Below are positions 17,559 to 24,065 of a stretch of DNA of 24,065 nt, in pieces. The notes under the pieces are model-generated. The model saw only the letters and a program-made list of their open reading frames with translations, ran no database searches and was not told where the DNA came from. The position numbers were made by a program, and so were the translations under genes. The stretch is taken from contig JAAYFB010000146.1 in the NCBI GenBank assembly GCA_012728465.1, positions 1 to 24,065 on the forward strand, given 5' to 3'. Each line of letters opens with the position of its first letter. Positions within the stretch are counted from its first letter, which is position 1. This DNA comes from Proteiniphilum sp. GTDB taxonomy: Bacteria; Bacteroidota; Bacteroidia; Bacteroidales; Dysgonomonadaceae.

Positions 17559-18644
17559 ATGACTAAAGTAGCATTAATAACCGGTATCACAGGACAAGAT
17601 GGTTCATATCTTGCAGAGTTCTTAATTGACAAAGGATATGAAGTTCATGGTCTATTGCGCCGCTCATCTTCTTTTAATACAGAACGTATAGAACATCTCT
17701 ATCTGGATGAGTGGGTTAGGGATATGAAACAAGAAAGATTGGTCAATCTACATTATGCTGATATGACCGATTCAAGTTCACTAACAAGAGTGATACAAGC
17801 AATAAAACCAGATGAAATATATAACTTGGCCGCTCAAAGTCACGTGAAAGTAAGCTTTGATGTTCCTGAATATACAGCAGAGACAGATGCAGTTGGCACT
17901 CTTAGACTATTAGAGGCATTAAGAATCTTGGGAATGGAGAACAAAACAAGAATATATCAAGCCTCAACCTCTGAACTCTTTGGACTAGTGCAAGAAGTGC
18001 CTCAAAAAGAGACTACTCCGTTTTATCCTCGTAGTCCCTATGGTGTTGCAAAGCTTTATGCATATTGGATTACTAAAAATTACAGAGAGTCTTACAATAT
18101 GTTTGCTGTAAATGGCATACTATTTAATCATGAAAGTGAACGAAGAGGTGAAACATTTGTAACACGTAAAATAACAATTGCAGCTGCCCGAATTGCACAA
18201 AACCTACAAGATAAACTATACCTTGGAAATTTGGACTCATTACGGGATTGGGGATATGCTAAAGACTATGTGGAGTGTATGTGGCTTATGCTACAACACG
18301 ATGAGCCTGAAGATTTTGTAATAGCAACTGGTGAGATGCATAGCGTAAGGGAGTTTTGCACTCTAGCCTTTGCAGAAGCTGGCATAAGACTAAAGTGGGA
18401 GGGACAAGGAGTTAACGAACGAGGAATTGATAAACTATCCGGAAAAGTTATTGTAGAAGTAGATCCTAAGTACTTTAGACCAACAGAAGTAGAACTACTC
18501 AAGGGTGACCCGTCCAAAGCAAAAAAACTACTAGGTTGGAATCCTAAAAAAACTTCCTTTGAAGAACTCGTAAAGCTCATGGTAAAACATGACATGAAAT
18601 ATGTAAAGAAACAAAAACTCAAACAAGATATTGACAATGAATAA
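17559..18644 (+). CDS. gmd: GDP-mannose 4,6-dehydratase
   Basis: This is the first enzyme of GDP-L-fucose synthesis, converting GDP-D-mannose to GDP-4-keto-6-deoxymannose with bound NADP. The 361-residue extended SDR protein has the cofactor motif [13 protein letters not shown] (G9, G12, G15). The catalytic residues are T137 and E139 in ASTSELFG, and Y161 and K165 in SPYGVAK; these match the Thr-Glu-Tyr-Lys set of E. coli Gmd with a constant offset. [17 protein letters not shown] is the diagnostic GMD block. The gap before it is 52 bp, the longest clean gap between operon genes up to this point, and is very AT-rich without a convincing promoter. It overlaps fcl by 8 bp. Confidence 0.97.
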   Translation: MTKVALITGITGQDGSYLAEFLIDKGYEVHGLLRRSSSFNTERIEHLYLDEWVRDMKQERLVNLHYADMTDSSSLTRVIQAIKPDEIYNLAAQSHVKVSFDVPEYTAETDAVGTLRLLEALRILGMENKTRIYQASTSELFGLVQEVPQKETTPFYPRSPYGVAKLYAYWITKNYRESYNMFAVNGILFNHESERRGETFVTRKITIAAARIAQNLQDKLYLGNLDSLRDWGYAKDYVECMWLMLQHDEPEDFVIATGEMHSVREFCTLAFAEAGIRLKWEGQGVNERGIDKLSGKVIVEVDPKYFRPTEVELLKGDPSKAKKLLGWNPKKTSFEELVKLMVKHDMKYVKKQKLKQDIDNE

Positions 18645-19716
18645 AGAAAGCAAAATATACGTAGCCGGCCATAAGGGATTAGTTGGCTCGGCTATTTGGG
18701 ACAACCTTGTCAAGAGAGGATACAATAATCTAGTTGGTAAAAGCCATTCAGAACTAGATCTGATGGATAATAGTCAAGTAAAAGAGTTCTTTTTCAAGGA
18801 AAAGCCTGAATATGTGTTTCTAGCGGCAGCATATGTAGGTGGCATTATGGCAAACAATACCTACAGAGCAGATTTCATTTATAGAAACATCACTATTCAA
18901 AACAACATTATTGGTGAATGCTATAGACACAATATAAAAAAACTTCTTTTCTTAGGAAGCACTTGCATTTATCCTAAAGATGCCCCCCAACCAATGAAGG
19001 AAGATAGCCTTTTAACATCACCTCTTGAATATACAAATGAACCTTATGCAATTGCAAAAATCGCAGGTTTAAAAATGTGTGAAAGCTTCAACATTCAATA
19101 TGGCACTAATTATATTCCTGTTATGCCTACTAACCTTTATGGTCCAAATGACAACTTTGATTTAGAGAGAAGCCATGTTTTACCTGCTATGATTAGAAAA
19201 ATTCATCTTGCAAAATGCCTAAAAGATAATAACTGGAGTGGTATTAGCAAAGATATAGCTAGAAGACCGATACTCGGTATTAACAGCAAATCAAGTGTCG
19301 ATGAAATAGTCTCCACATTAGGCTCATACGGCATCACTGCTAGCCATGTAGAGCTTTGGGGAAGCGGAAAACCAATGAGAGAATTCTTGTGGAGTGAAGA
19401 TATGGCTGATGCTTGTGTTTTTATAATGGAAGAAATTGATTTCCCTCATCTCGCAAAAAATAAAGAAGAAATCAGAAATTGTCACATCAATATTGGCACA
19501 GGCATAGAGACTAGTATAAAGAATTTAGCAACACTAATATCCGATACTATCGGATACCTTGGTACTATTAAATTCAATACATCCAAACCCGATGGGACAA
19601 TGAGAAAACTAACTGATGTTTCCAAATTAAACTCCTTGGGATGGAGACATAAAATAGGCATTGAAGATGGTGTTAATCTCTTATATAATTGGTACACTTC
19701 AAACATATATAAATGA
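18637..19716 (+). CDS. fcl: GDP-L-fucose synthase (GDP-4-keto-6-deoxymannose epimerase/reductase)
   Basis: This second enzyme of the pathway epimerises GDP-4-keto-6-deoxymannose at C3 and C5 and reduces it to GDP-L-fucose. The 359-residue SDR protein has [15 protein letters not shown] (G11, G14, G17) for NADPH, the catalytic serine in LGSTCIYP (S108), and Y137 with K141 in [10 protein letters not shown]. It is longer than the roughly 320-residue enterobacterial enzyme because of extra sequence near residues 195-235, as I recall for Bacteroidota versions. The in-frame TTG at 18631 is an unlikely start; the ATG at 18637 overlaps the gmd stop and gives the expected N-terminus. The gmd-fcl pair points to L-fucose, or a derivative, in the polysaccharide. 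Confidence 0.95.
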   Translation: MNKESKIYVAGHKGLVGSAIWDNLVKRGYNNLVGKSHSELDLMDNSQVKEFFFKEKPEYVFLAAAYVGGIMANNTYRADFIYRNITIQNNIIGECYRHNIKKLLFLGSTCIYPKDAPQPMKEDSLLTSPLEYTNEPYAIAKIAGLKMCESFNIQYGTNYIPVMPTNLYGPNDNFDLERSHVLPAMIRKIHLAKCLKDNNWSGISKDIARRPILGINSKSSVDEIVSTLGSYGITASHVELWGSGKPMREFLWSEDMADACVFIMEEIDFPHLAKNKEEIRNCHINIGTGIETSIKNLATLISDTIGYLGTIKFNTSKPDGTMRKLTDVSKLNSLGWRHKIGIEDGVNLLYNWYTSNIYK

Positions 19717-19750
19717 AGTCTTGCTCTAAAGAGAGAAAGGTATATTACTA

Positions 19751-19807
19751 ATGTTTCGCACTTCCTTTCTATTTCTTTGTCAATTATTTAAAGGAAGTGC
19801 GAAACAT
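19751..19807. repeat. Perfect 18-bp inverted repeat (hairpin) between fcl and the last operon gene
   Basis: The left arm is ATGTTTCGCACTTCCTTT (19751-19768). Its exact reverse complement AAAGGAAGTGCGAAACAT occupies 19790-19807, with a 21-base AT-rich loop between. It begins 34 bp after the fcl stop. No T-run follows on either strand, so it is not a standard intrinsic terminator. In RNA it would form an 18-bp stem that includes an ATG in frame with the downstream gene. Possible roles are a non-canonical terminator or attenuator, an mRNA-processing site, or a recombination scar. Confidence 0.9.
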
Positions 19808-19825
19808 CAGTATAACCAAGAAAAT

Positions 19826-20767
19826 ATGACCAAAAGAATTAAACGTAATAAGTTACTTAATAAGTTTCGTCATCTGCAGTTTAACACTAGAGTAAACTTA
19901 TCATCTGATAATATATTCGATATACATCAGTATAAAGTTTTAAAACAAATAAGCTCAGGAAGAAATTTCTTTGCTCATAAGCCAACTACTATTATTGCCG
20001 ACCCTTTTCTCTTTCCTTTCAACAATGAACTATTTCTTTTTTATGAAGAACTTAAAGGAATCGAGGGTACTGGTATAATTAAAATGATAAAAACAAAAGA
20101 CTTGATCAATTGGTCAAATCCCAAGACCGTATTGAAAGAGAACTTTCATTTGTCATTCCCTAATGTATTTAAAATAAATAATCAAATTTATATGATGCCT
20201 GAAACTTGGCAAAATGAATCTATACGATTATACAAGCCCAATGAAGATTTAACAGAATGGACTTTTTATAAAAAAATATTGATTGACAAAAGTTACGTGG
20301 ATAGCTCAATAATTCAATTCAACGAAAAGTTATATTTATTCACAACAGTGAACGCCTATGATACGAATTTATTAAAGCTTTACATATCAGATAGTATAGA
20401 TTCTGAATGGAAAGAACACCCAAAGTCGCCGATAACAGATAATATTAATAACGCTAGATGTGGAGGAGCAGTGTTTAGCTACAATGGAACCTTTTATAGA
20501 CCCTCTCAACAATATAACATTAATTATGGTGATGGTTTAGATATAAATGTAATAGAACATTTATCACCCACTGAATATAAAGAAAAAAAAATGACAAGTA
20601 TTATGCCAAATTCAGAAAAATTTTATTCATTAGGGGGACATCACATAAGTGTATGTAGATTCAATAATAAAAATATTGTAGCAACTGATGCTTTAGCTTA
20701 TAGTTATAACTTTTTTGAAATAGTAAAACGAATTGTTTTCAAATTTAGTAAATACAATGCTCGCTAA
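19826..20767 (+). CDS. Stand-alone beta-propeller protein resembling the GINT (glucosamine inositolphosphorylceramide transferase) N-terminal domain
   Basis: This 313-residue protein (from the ATG at 19826) has no membrane segment or signal peptide at this start. Repeated beta-rich blades resemble the five-bladed propeller of GH43-like proteins: TTIIADPFLFPF (A58-D59-P60-F61), LFLFYEELKG, GIIKMIKTKDLINW, FPNVFKINNQIYMMPET (E126), LYLFTTVNAY and FSYNGTFYRPSQ. In databases as I recall them, such domains near polysaccharide genes are named after plant GINT and are sometimes fused to formyltransferase domains; here there is no fusion. The function is unknown; sugar binding or transfer in the last steps of assembly is plausible. 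The frame is open to 19751, but that ATG sits inside the hairpin stem, so 19826 (context AAGAAAATATG) is preferred. Confidence 0.65.
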   Translation: MTKRIKRNKLLNKFRHLQFNTRVNLSSDNIFDIHQYKVLKQISSGRNFFAHKPTTIIADPFLFPFNNELFLFYEELKGIEGTGIIKMIKTKDLINWSNPKTVLKENFHLSFPNVFKINNQIYMMPETWQNESIRLYKPNEDLTEWTFYKKILIDKSYVDSSIIQFNEKLYLFTTVNAYDTNLLKLYISDSIDSEWKEHPKSPITDNINNARCGGAVFSYNGTFYRPSQQYNINYGDGLDINVIEHLSPTEYKEKKMTSIMPNSEKFYSLGGHHISVCRFNNKNIVATDALAYSYNFFEIVKRIVFKFSKYNAR

Positions 20768-20779
20768 AACCGCGTAGCA
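20758..20779 (+). terminator. Small GC-rich hairpin over the stop codon of the last operon gene
   Basis: TGCTCGC (20758-20764) can pair with GCG-t-AGCA (20772-20779): seven pairs with one bulged T and a 7-base loop that includes most of the stop codon. No T-run follows. It is a weak candidate for operon-end structure. Confidence 0.2.
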
Positions 20780-20887
20780 AGAACATAAATCTAACAATCC
20801 AATCTACAACAAGTAAGAATATACATTTTACAATAATGCATCGTATCACCCCTGGTGCATTAATATTATTAAGTACCAACTCACCAA

Positions 20888-20941
20888 TCGCAAACCACGT
20901 TTGGTCAATTCTAATTGGAATCATCCAAATGTGGTTTGTGA
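20888..20941. repeat. Imperfect long inverted repeat in the convergent spacer
   Basis: CAAACCACGTTTGG (20891-20904) faces CCAAATGTGGTTTG (20925-20938). The only mismatch in the 14-bp stem becomes a wobble pair in RNA of one strand. The stem extends outward through 20888-20890 and 20939-20941 with two pairs and another wobble. The loop contains a further small stem (CAATT/AATTG). It lies 120 bp after the last + strand stop. No T-run follows, so a terminator role is only possible, not shown. Confidence 0.6.
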
Positions 20942-21278
20942 ATTGTGTAAGATGTGATGATGACGTTCCGAACAGTTTTGGTCATTGAAATGACTTTTTT
21001 GAACTTCACATCCTTTCGTCTCGAAACTGATTTTGAGTGAATGGTGTCGTCAAATGCTCTCCAAATCATTGAAAAAGTGGTGCTAGCCTAAAAAAATGCT
21101 TTGGAATTCACCAAAATGGCTGAAATGTTAATTAAAATGTATGCTAAATCACCAAAATGTCTTATTTGTTAAAAAACTTCGTCTCAAAAACATCAAAAAA
21201 CTCATAATGATGATTTCGCGAGCATTGGAAGACATCATTTTGTCAAAATAGTGATTTCAAATGCATTTTTGGTCACCA

Positions 21279-21361
21279 AAATGACTTATTCATATATCAA
21301 CTCTTCTGTTGACGACACTGAAATGACTTATTCATACATCTACTCTTGTGTTGGCGACACT
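21279..21361. repeat. Two tandem copies of a 42-bp unit
   Basis: Copy one (from 21279) and copy two (from 21321) match at 37 of 41 compared positions. Both begin AAATGACTTATTCATA and end CGACACT. The period of 42 is a multiple of three and in one frame reads as a 14-residue repeat (MTYSYINSSVDDTE, MTYSYIYSCVGDTK), but that frame has no other coding support. The start of the unit is part of a shorter motif scattered through the spacer. Confidence 0.75.
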
Positions 21362-21738
21362 AAACAATCTTGTTTAATGCCCAAGACTCCATTTTTGTAC
21401 CTCAAAGCGAGTGTTTCGATGGTCGCTTCATCTATGTGCTAGAAGATAAATTCATATCTTTTCCAAAATATAAGACTAGAATATCAGTTAAATCACTACT
21501 TTTGAGGAATATTTTAGTTGACATGCTGTAAATAAAATCGGGAAGCTTCTTTATACGACACTAACAACCAGCGTCTTATTCAAATAATTTAATGCTTATT
21601 TTACAGCGAATCAAGGCATTATAATAAAAGTCATGTACTTAGAATGCAGACATTAAATTGTTTTTGTATAAACTAAGTTCGCAATCAGAGCATATATTTT
21701 AAATGATCCATGGGTATTATATACATTTATTGCAAATA

Positions 21739-22203
21739 TCAAAACCCCAACCTCACTTTTACAATATCATTCTCTAATTCGCTTTCGAAAATAAAATCAA
21801 ACTTTTTAAACAAGTTAAGGCTACGTGTATTGTCTTTAAGAATTAAAGCATATAATGATTTTAAATCGATTTGTCTGGCATAACTAATAAGATACTTTAA
21901 GCATTGTGTTCCAATGCTCTTTCCCCATAGCAACTTTTCTCCAACATAAAGCCATGCCTCTCCCTCTGTATCGGTAATATTTTTAATACCACAAACTCCA
22001 ACTAACGTATTATGTACCAACATAGTTTTTATATAATAGTCATCTCTAGCTGCAAGGACCTCGAACCACTCTCTTTGAGACACTCGATCAAAATCTGAAG
22101 TATTTGTAAAGTACTTAATTTCTATGTCATTCAACCAATCCCACGATTTTGCAAGTGCTTCCTCATCAAAATTTCCAAAAATCAACTGATAATCATTAGC
22201 CAT
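21739..22203 (-). CDS. GNAT-family N-acetyltransferase, distal copy of a tandem pair
   Basis: This 154-residue single-domain GNAT protein is in the RimJ/RimL-like style. The N-terminal part has WDWLNDIEIKYFTNTSDFDR and REWFEVLAARDDYYIKTM. The central strand reads LVGVCGIKNI, followed by WLYVGEKLLWGKSIGTQCL as the acetyl-CoA pyrophosphate-binding loop, and then LKDNTRSLNLFKKFDF with N125. The position often taken by the catalytic tyrosine is F132. It is a close paralogue of the gene 21 bp upstream on the same strand. The substrate is unknown; GNATs with a similar N-terminal block acetylate amino sugars (for example PseH), which would fit the neighbouring amino-sugar genes, but the gene is on the other strand and this is speculation. 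Confidence 0.82.
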   Translation of the reverse strand: MANDYQLIFGNFDEEALAKSWDWLNDIEIKYFTNTSDFDRVSQREWFEVLAARDDYYIKTMLVHNTLVGVCGIKNITDTEGEAWLYVGEKLLWGKSIGTQCLKYLISYARQIDLKSLYALILKDNTRSLNLFKKFDFIFESELENDIVKVRLGF

Positions 22204-22224
22204 AATAACAAATCATCTATAAAT

Positions 22225-22695
22225 TTACAACTCTAACCTCATCAATATGCTATCTTCATTTATGTCTTTTTCATAAATAAATCCGAAACGAGAACCATTT
22301 TTACGGCTTGCTCTATTTGACTTCAAACATACTATATACAAAGATTTCAACTTCAATTTGTTGCCATATTTTATTAAATAATCCGCAACTTGCGCCCCTA
22401 TTGTCTTTCCCCAAAGTGTCTTCTCACCAATATACACCCATATTTCGCCATCAGATTTAGTAATATTCTTGATACCACATACACCTACCAACATATCATC
22501 AGTTGAAATGGCTCGAATGAAATAGTCATCTCTCTTGCTAAGTCCCTCGAACCACTTCCTTTGCATTTCTCGATCAAAGTCAGGAGTATTGGTTAGATGT
22601 TTAATCTCTGAATCATTCAGCCACTCCCATGATTTATCAAGTGCTTCTTCTGTGTACTCTACAAATTCAACTTCGACAATTTTACGAAACTCCAT
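22225..22695 (-). CDS. GNAT-family N-acetyltransferase, proximal copy of a tandem pair
   Basis: This 156-residue GNAT protein aligns with the downstream copy along nearly its whole length: EEALDKSWEWLNDSEIKHLT, NTPDFDREMQRKWFEGL, LVGVCGIKNI, WVYIGEKTLWGKTIGAQ. The C-terminal helix differs, reading LKSNRASRKNGSRFGF, with N127 kept but glycine (G134) at the usual tyrosine position and a more basic helix than in the other copy. Activity may therefore rely on another base, or this copy may have changed function. A promoter-like sequence lies about 85 bp upstream, so the pair may be transcribed separately from ndh. The substrate is unknown. Confidence 0.82.
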   Translation of the reverse strand: MEFRKIVEVEFVEYTEEALDKSWEWLNDSEIKHLTNTPDFDREMQRKWFEGLSKRDDYFIRAISTDDMLVGVCGIKNITKSDGEIWVYIGEKTLWGKTIGAQVADYLIKYGNKLKLKSLYIVCLKSNRASRKNGSRFGFIYEKDINEDSILMRLEL

Positions 22696-22781
22696 AATTA
22701 TTGTTTATTTGAATAATATATAATCAACATACAGTTTAAATATAAAGTGCCATAATCTTTATAAGTACCTAAATGTGAGAC

Positions 22782-22813
22782 CAATTATATATTCTGAATT
22801 ATACACAGTCAAA
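22782..22813 (-). promoter_or_regulatory. Candidate Bacteroidota-type promoter for the GNAT pair
   Basis: On the - strand, TTTG (22813-22810) is followed after 20 bp by TATAATTG (22789-22782). This differs at one position from the Bacteroides -7 consensus TAnnTTTG, and the spacing suits the -33/-7 arrangement. It lies in the 167-bp gap between ndh and the first GNAT gene, leaving a leader of roughly 80 bases. The sequence is AT-rich, so a chance match is possible. Confidence 0.4.
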
Positions 22814-22862
22814 ACACTCTGTTATAACAATTGTTCACACAATATCCTATTATTTAAATAAA

Positions 22863-24065
22863 CTAATCCTCATCCTTCAATATCAATCTCAACGAACTAT
22901 TACGTGTTATGTAATTCCATGCCCAATTAATGAAAATTATTAGCTTGTTCCTAACACTTAAAATCAACATTAGGTGTAGAAACATCCATATAATCCAAGC
23001 AATACGACCTTTTAACTTCATAAACGGAAAATCAACTACAGCTTTATTTCTTCCCACTGTAGCCATAGCTCCTAGATTCTTGTATTCGTATTGCTTGTTG
23101 CGCAACTTACCTTTCTCTAGTGCATTGATATTTTTAGCTAAGTTTTTGGCCTGACCAATTGCAACATTTGCCACTTGAGGGTGAGAATGCGGATACTTCT
23201 CTGTTTCCATATAGGCAATATCACCAATTGCAAATACATCATCAAGTCCAACAACTTTGTTGGTTCTATCCACTTTTATTCTGTTGCCGCGCATCACCGA
23301 ATCCTGTGGGATACCTCCAATCATATTGCCAATGATTCCCGCTGACCAGATTACACTATTTGATAGGATTGTTTCACCATTATTTAAAGTTAGAGTTTCG
23401 CCATCATAATTAGTTACAATCACGTTTGTTTTCACAATAACTCCCATACCCTTAAGATACTCTTCAGAATAGTTTTGTGCATATTTGCTCATCGCAGCTA
23501 AAGTGTTTTTACCACCCTCCAAGAGATATACATTTACGTTATCAACGTTTATATTAGGATAGTCTTTGGGTAGCACATCTTTCTTTATCTCTACGAATGC
23601 TCCAGCTAGCTCCACGCCAGTAGCACCACCACCAACAATAACAATATTATGCAAGGCCTCTTTTTCTTTGTCATATAGTAGTTTTTCAAAGTTCAGCAAT
23701 ATTGAGTTTCTAACATTAATTGATTGGAAAGTAGATTTCAAACCTAAAGTATTTTCTTCAATATCTTTATTACCATAAAAATTGGTTTTGGCCCCCATTC
23801 CTAAAATCAAATAATCGTAAGCAAATTCACCAATAGATGTTTGTATTAGTTTATTATCGGCCTCAACTCCCTTAACCTCAGCCATACGAATCCTAACATC
23901 TCTCCTACCTTGAAATATCTTACGAATCGGGAAAGAAATTGACGAGGGCTCAATTTGCGAAGATGCGACCTGATAAAACAAAGGGGGAAACTGATGATGA
24001 TTTATCTTATCAATAATCAAAATATCAAACTTATCTTTAGTCAGATTTTTGACAAACTGCAAACC
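22863..24065 (-). CDS. ndh: Type II NADH dehydrogenase-like FAD/NAD(P) oxidoreductase (5' partial)
   Basis: This is a single-subunit, non-proton-pumping NADH:quinone oxidoreductase acting at the inner face of the cytoplasmic membrane. The frame is open to the window edge: the first residues read G-L-Q-F-V-K-N-L, the end of the FAD-binding Rossmann motif, so the start lies outside. A TTG at 24062 is not the start. About 400 residues are visible: a quinone-enzyme-like NHHQFPPLFYQVASSQIEP block, DYLILGMGA, the NADH-binding motif IVIVGGGATGVELAGAF (about visible residues 140-156), VFAIGDIAYMETEKYPHSHPQVANVAIGQAKNLA, and a C-terminal tail with a hydrophobic segment (WIIWMFLHLMLILSV) for membrane attachment. 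The gene looks unrelated to the polysaccharide operon that it faces. Confidence 0.9.
   Translation of the reverse strand, partial: GLQFVKNLTKDKFDILIIDKINHHQFPPLFYQVASSQIEPSSISFPIRKIFQGRRDVRIRMAEVKGVEADNKLIQTSIGEFAYDYLILGMGAKTNFYGNKDIEENTLGLKSTFQSINVRNSILLNFEKLLYDKEKEALHNIVIVGGGATGVELAGAFVEIKKDVLPKDYPNINVDNVNVYLLEGGKNTLAAMSKYAQNYSEEYLKGMGVIVKTNVIVTNYDGETLTLNNGETILSNSVIWSAGIIGNMIGGIPQDSVMRGNRIKVDRTNKVVGLDDVFAIGDIAYMETEKYPHSHPQVANVAIGQAKNLAKNINALEKGKLRNKQYEYKNLGAMATVGRNKAVVDFPFMKLKGRIAWIIWMFLHLMLILSVRNKLIIFINWAWNYITRNSSLRLILKDED

Larger units (their letters stand above)
20768..21738. other. Convergent intergenic spacer without a convincing gene
   Basis: These roughly 970 bp separate the + strand polysaccharide operon from the - strand ndh-GNAT unit. 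I see no RNA gene, insertion sequence or complete gene. The spacer holds a long imperfect inverted repeat (20888-20941), at least five copies of a degenerate motif like CACYRAAATGACTTATT (from 20983, 21109, 21150, 21274 and 21316), a 42-bp tandem duplication (21279-21361), and smaller hairpins at 21206-21239 and 21405-21428. Open frames are short: 50 codons from 20836, and 63 codons from 21251 whose only structure is the tandem repeat. Decayed sequence, regulatory RNA structure or a repeat element are all possible. Confidence 0.7.

Noticed and set aside
18266..18637. Antisense frame (123 codons) inside gmd
   Set aside because: gmd is certain in the opposite frame; the antisense product is serine-rich shadow sequence.
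19751..19807. Invertible promoter as in Bacteroides capsule loci
   Set aside because: Those elements have inverted repeats separated by well over 100 bp with a promoter between them. Here the spacer is 21 bp, too short for a promoter, and no recombinase gene is nearby.
20836..20988. A 50-codon + strand frame (starting MHRITPGALILL) with a hydrophobic stretch
   Set aside because: It is short, overlaps the imperfect inverted repeat and has no family I recognise. It could be a small membrane peptide, but chance is more likely.
21251..21442. A 63-codon + strand frame with a 14-residue internal repeat
   Set aside because: The repeat follows from the 42-bp DNA duplication. The rest of the frame has no recognisable domain and composition like the surrounding non-coding DNA, so it is described as a repeat rather than a gene.
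20768..21738. CRISPR array or insertion-sequence remnant in the spacer
   Set aside because: The repeated motif is degenerate, about 20 bp and irregularly spaced, without uniform spacers. No transposase fragment or pair of terminal repeats with target duplication is visible.
1..24065. tRNA or rRNA genes
   Set aside because: No cloverleaf-like or rRNA-like sequence was noticed in the gaps. Genes fill nearly all of the window except the convergent spacer, where nothing tRNA-like was seen.

Overview
The window looks like chromosomal DNA from a Bacteroidota (probably Bacteroidales) bacterium. The evidence is the AT-rich sequence, A-rich start contexts without clear Shine-Dalgarno motifs, a Wza/Wzc pair of the Bacteroidetes type, a long-form GDP-fucose synthase, and a TTTG/TAnnTTTG-like promoter. 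No species can be named from the sequence alone.

Positions 1-20767 (+ strand) are the distal part of one large capsule or exopolysaccharide operon of the Wzx/Wzy type. Genes are separated by a few bases or overlap. The order is: outer-membrane export protein (5' end cut off by the window), Wzc-like tyrosine autokinase/co-polymerase, two tandem FdtA/QdtA-type sugar ketoisomerase cupins, a DegT-family sugar aminotransferase, Wzx flippase, two tandem paralogous GT2 glycosyltransferases, a GT4, a Wzy polymerase candidate, another GT2, two GT4s, a FemAB/GNAT-like acyltransferase, a GT26 (WecG/TagA) transferase, a WcaJ-like initiating sugar-phosphate transferase, gmd and fcl (GDP-L-fucose synthesis), and a stand-alone beta-propeller protein resembling the glucosamine inositolphosphorylceramide transferase (GINT) domain.

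Together these support the following model. The WcaJ-like enzyme loads a sugar phosphate onto undecaprenyl phosphate, and the GT26 and the other transferases extend it. A 3-amino-3,6-dideoxyhexose (Fuc3N or Qui3N type) and L-fucose are likely components. Wzx flips the unit, Wzy polymerises it, and Wzc/Wza control length and export. Seven glycosyltransferases plus the initiator suggest a large repeat unit. rmlA/rmlB, a hexapeptide-type FdtC/QdtC acetyltransferase and a Wzb phosphatase are not in the window.

Positions 20768-21738 are a roughly 970-bp spacer between convergent transcription units, with no convincing gene but with inverted repeats and a degenerate repeated motif. Positions 21739-24065 (- strand) hold a type II NADH dehydrogenase (5' end outside the window) followed by two tandem paralogous GNAT acetyltransferases.

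Most of the window is a recognisable polysaccharide locus and I do not claim a new system. The points most worth a second look are: the perfect 18-bp inverted repeat in front of the last operon gene; the first cupin, in which the second catalytic-position histidine is tyrosine; the FemAB-like and GINT-like proteins of unknown substrate; and the repeat-bearing convergent spacer.
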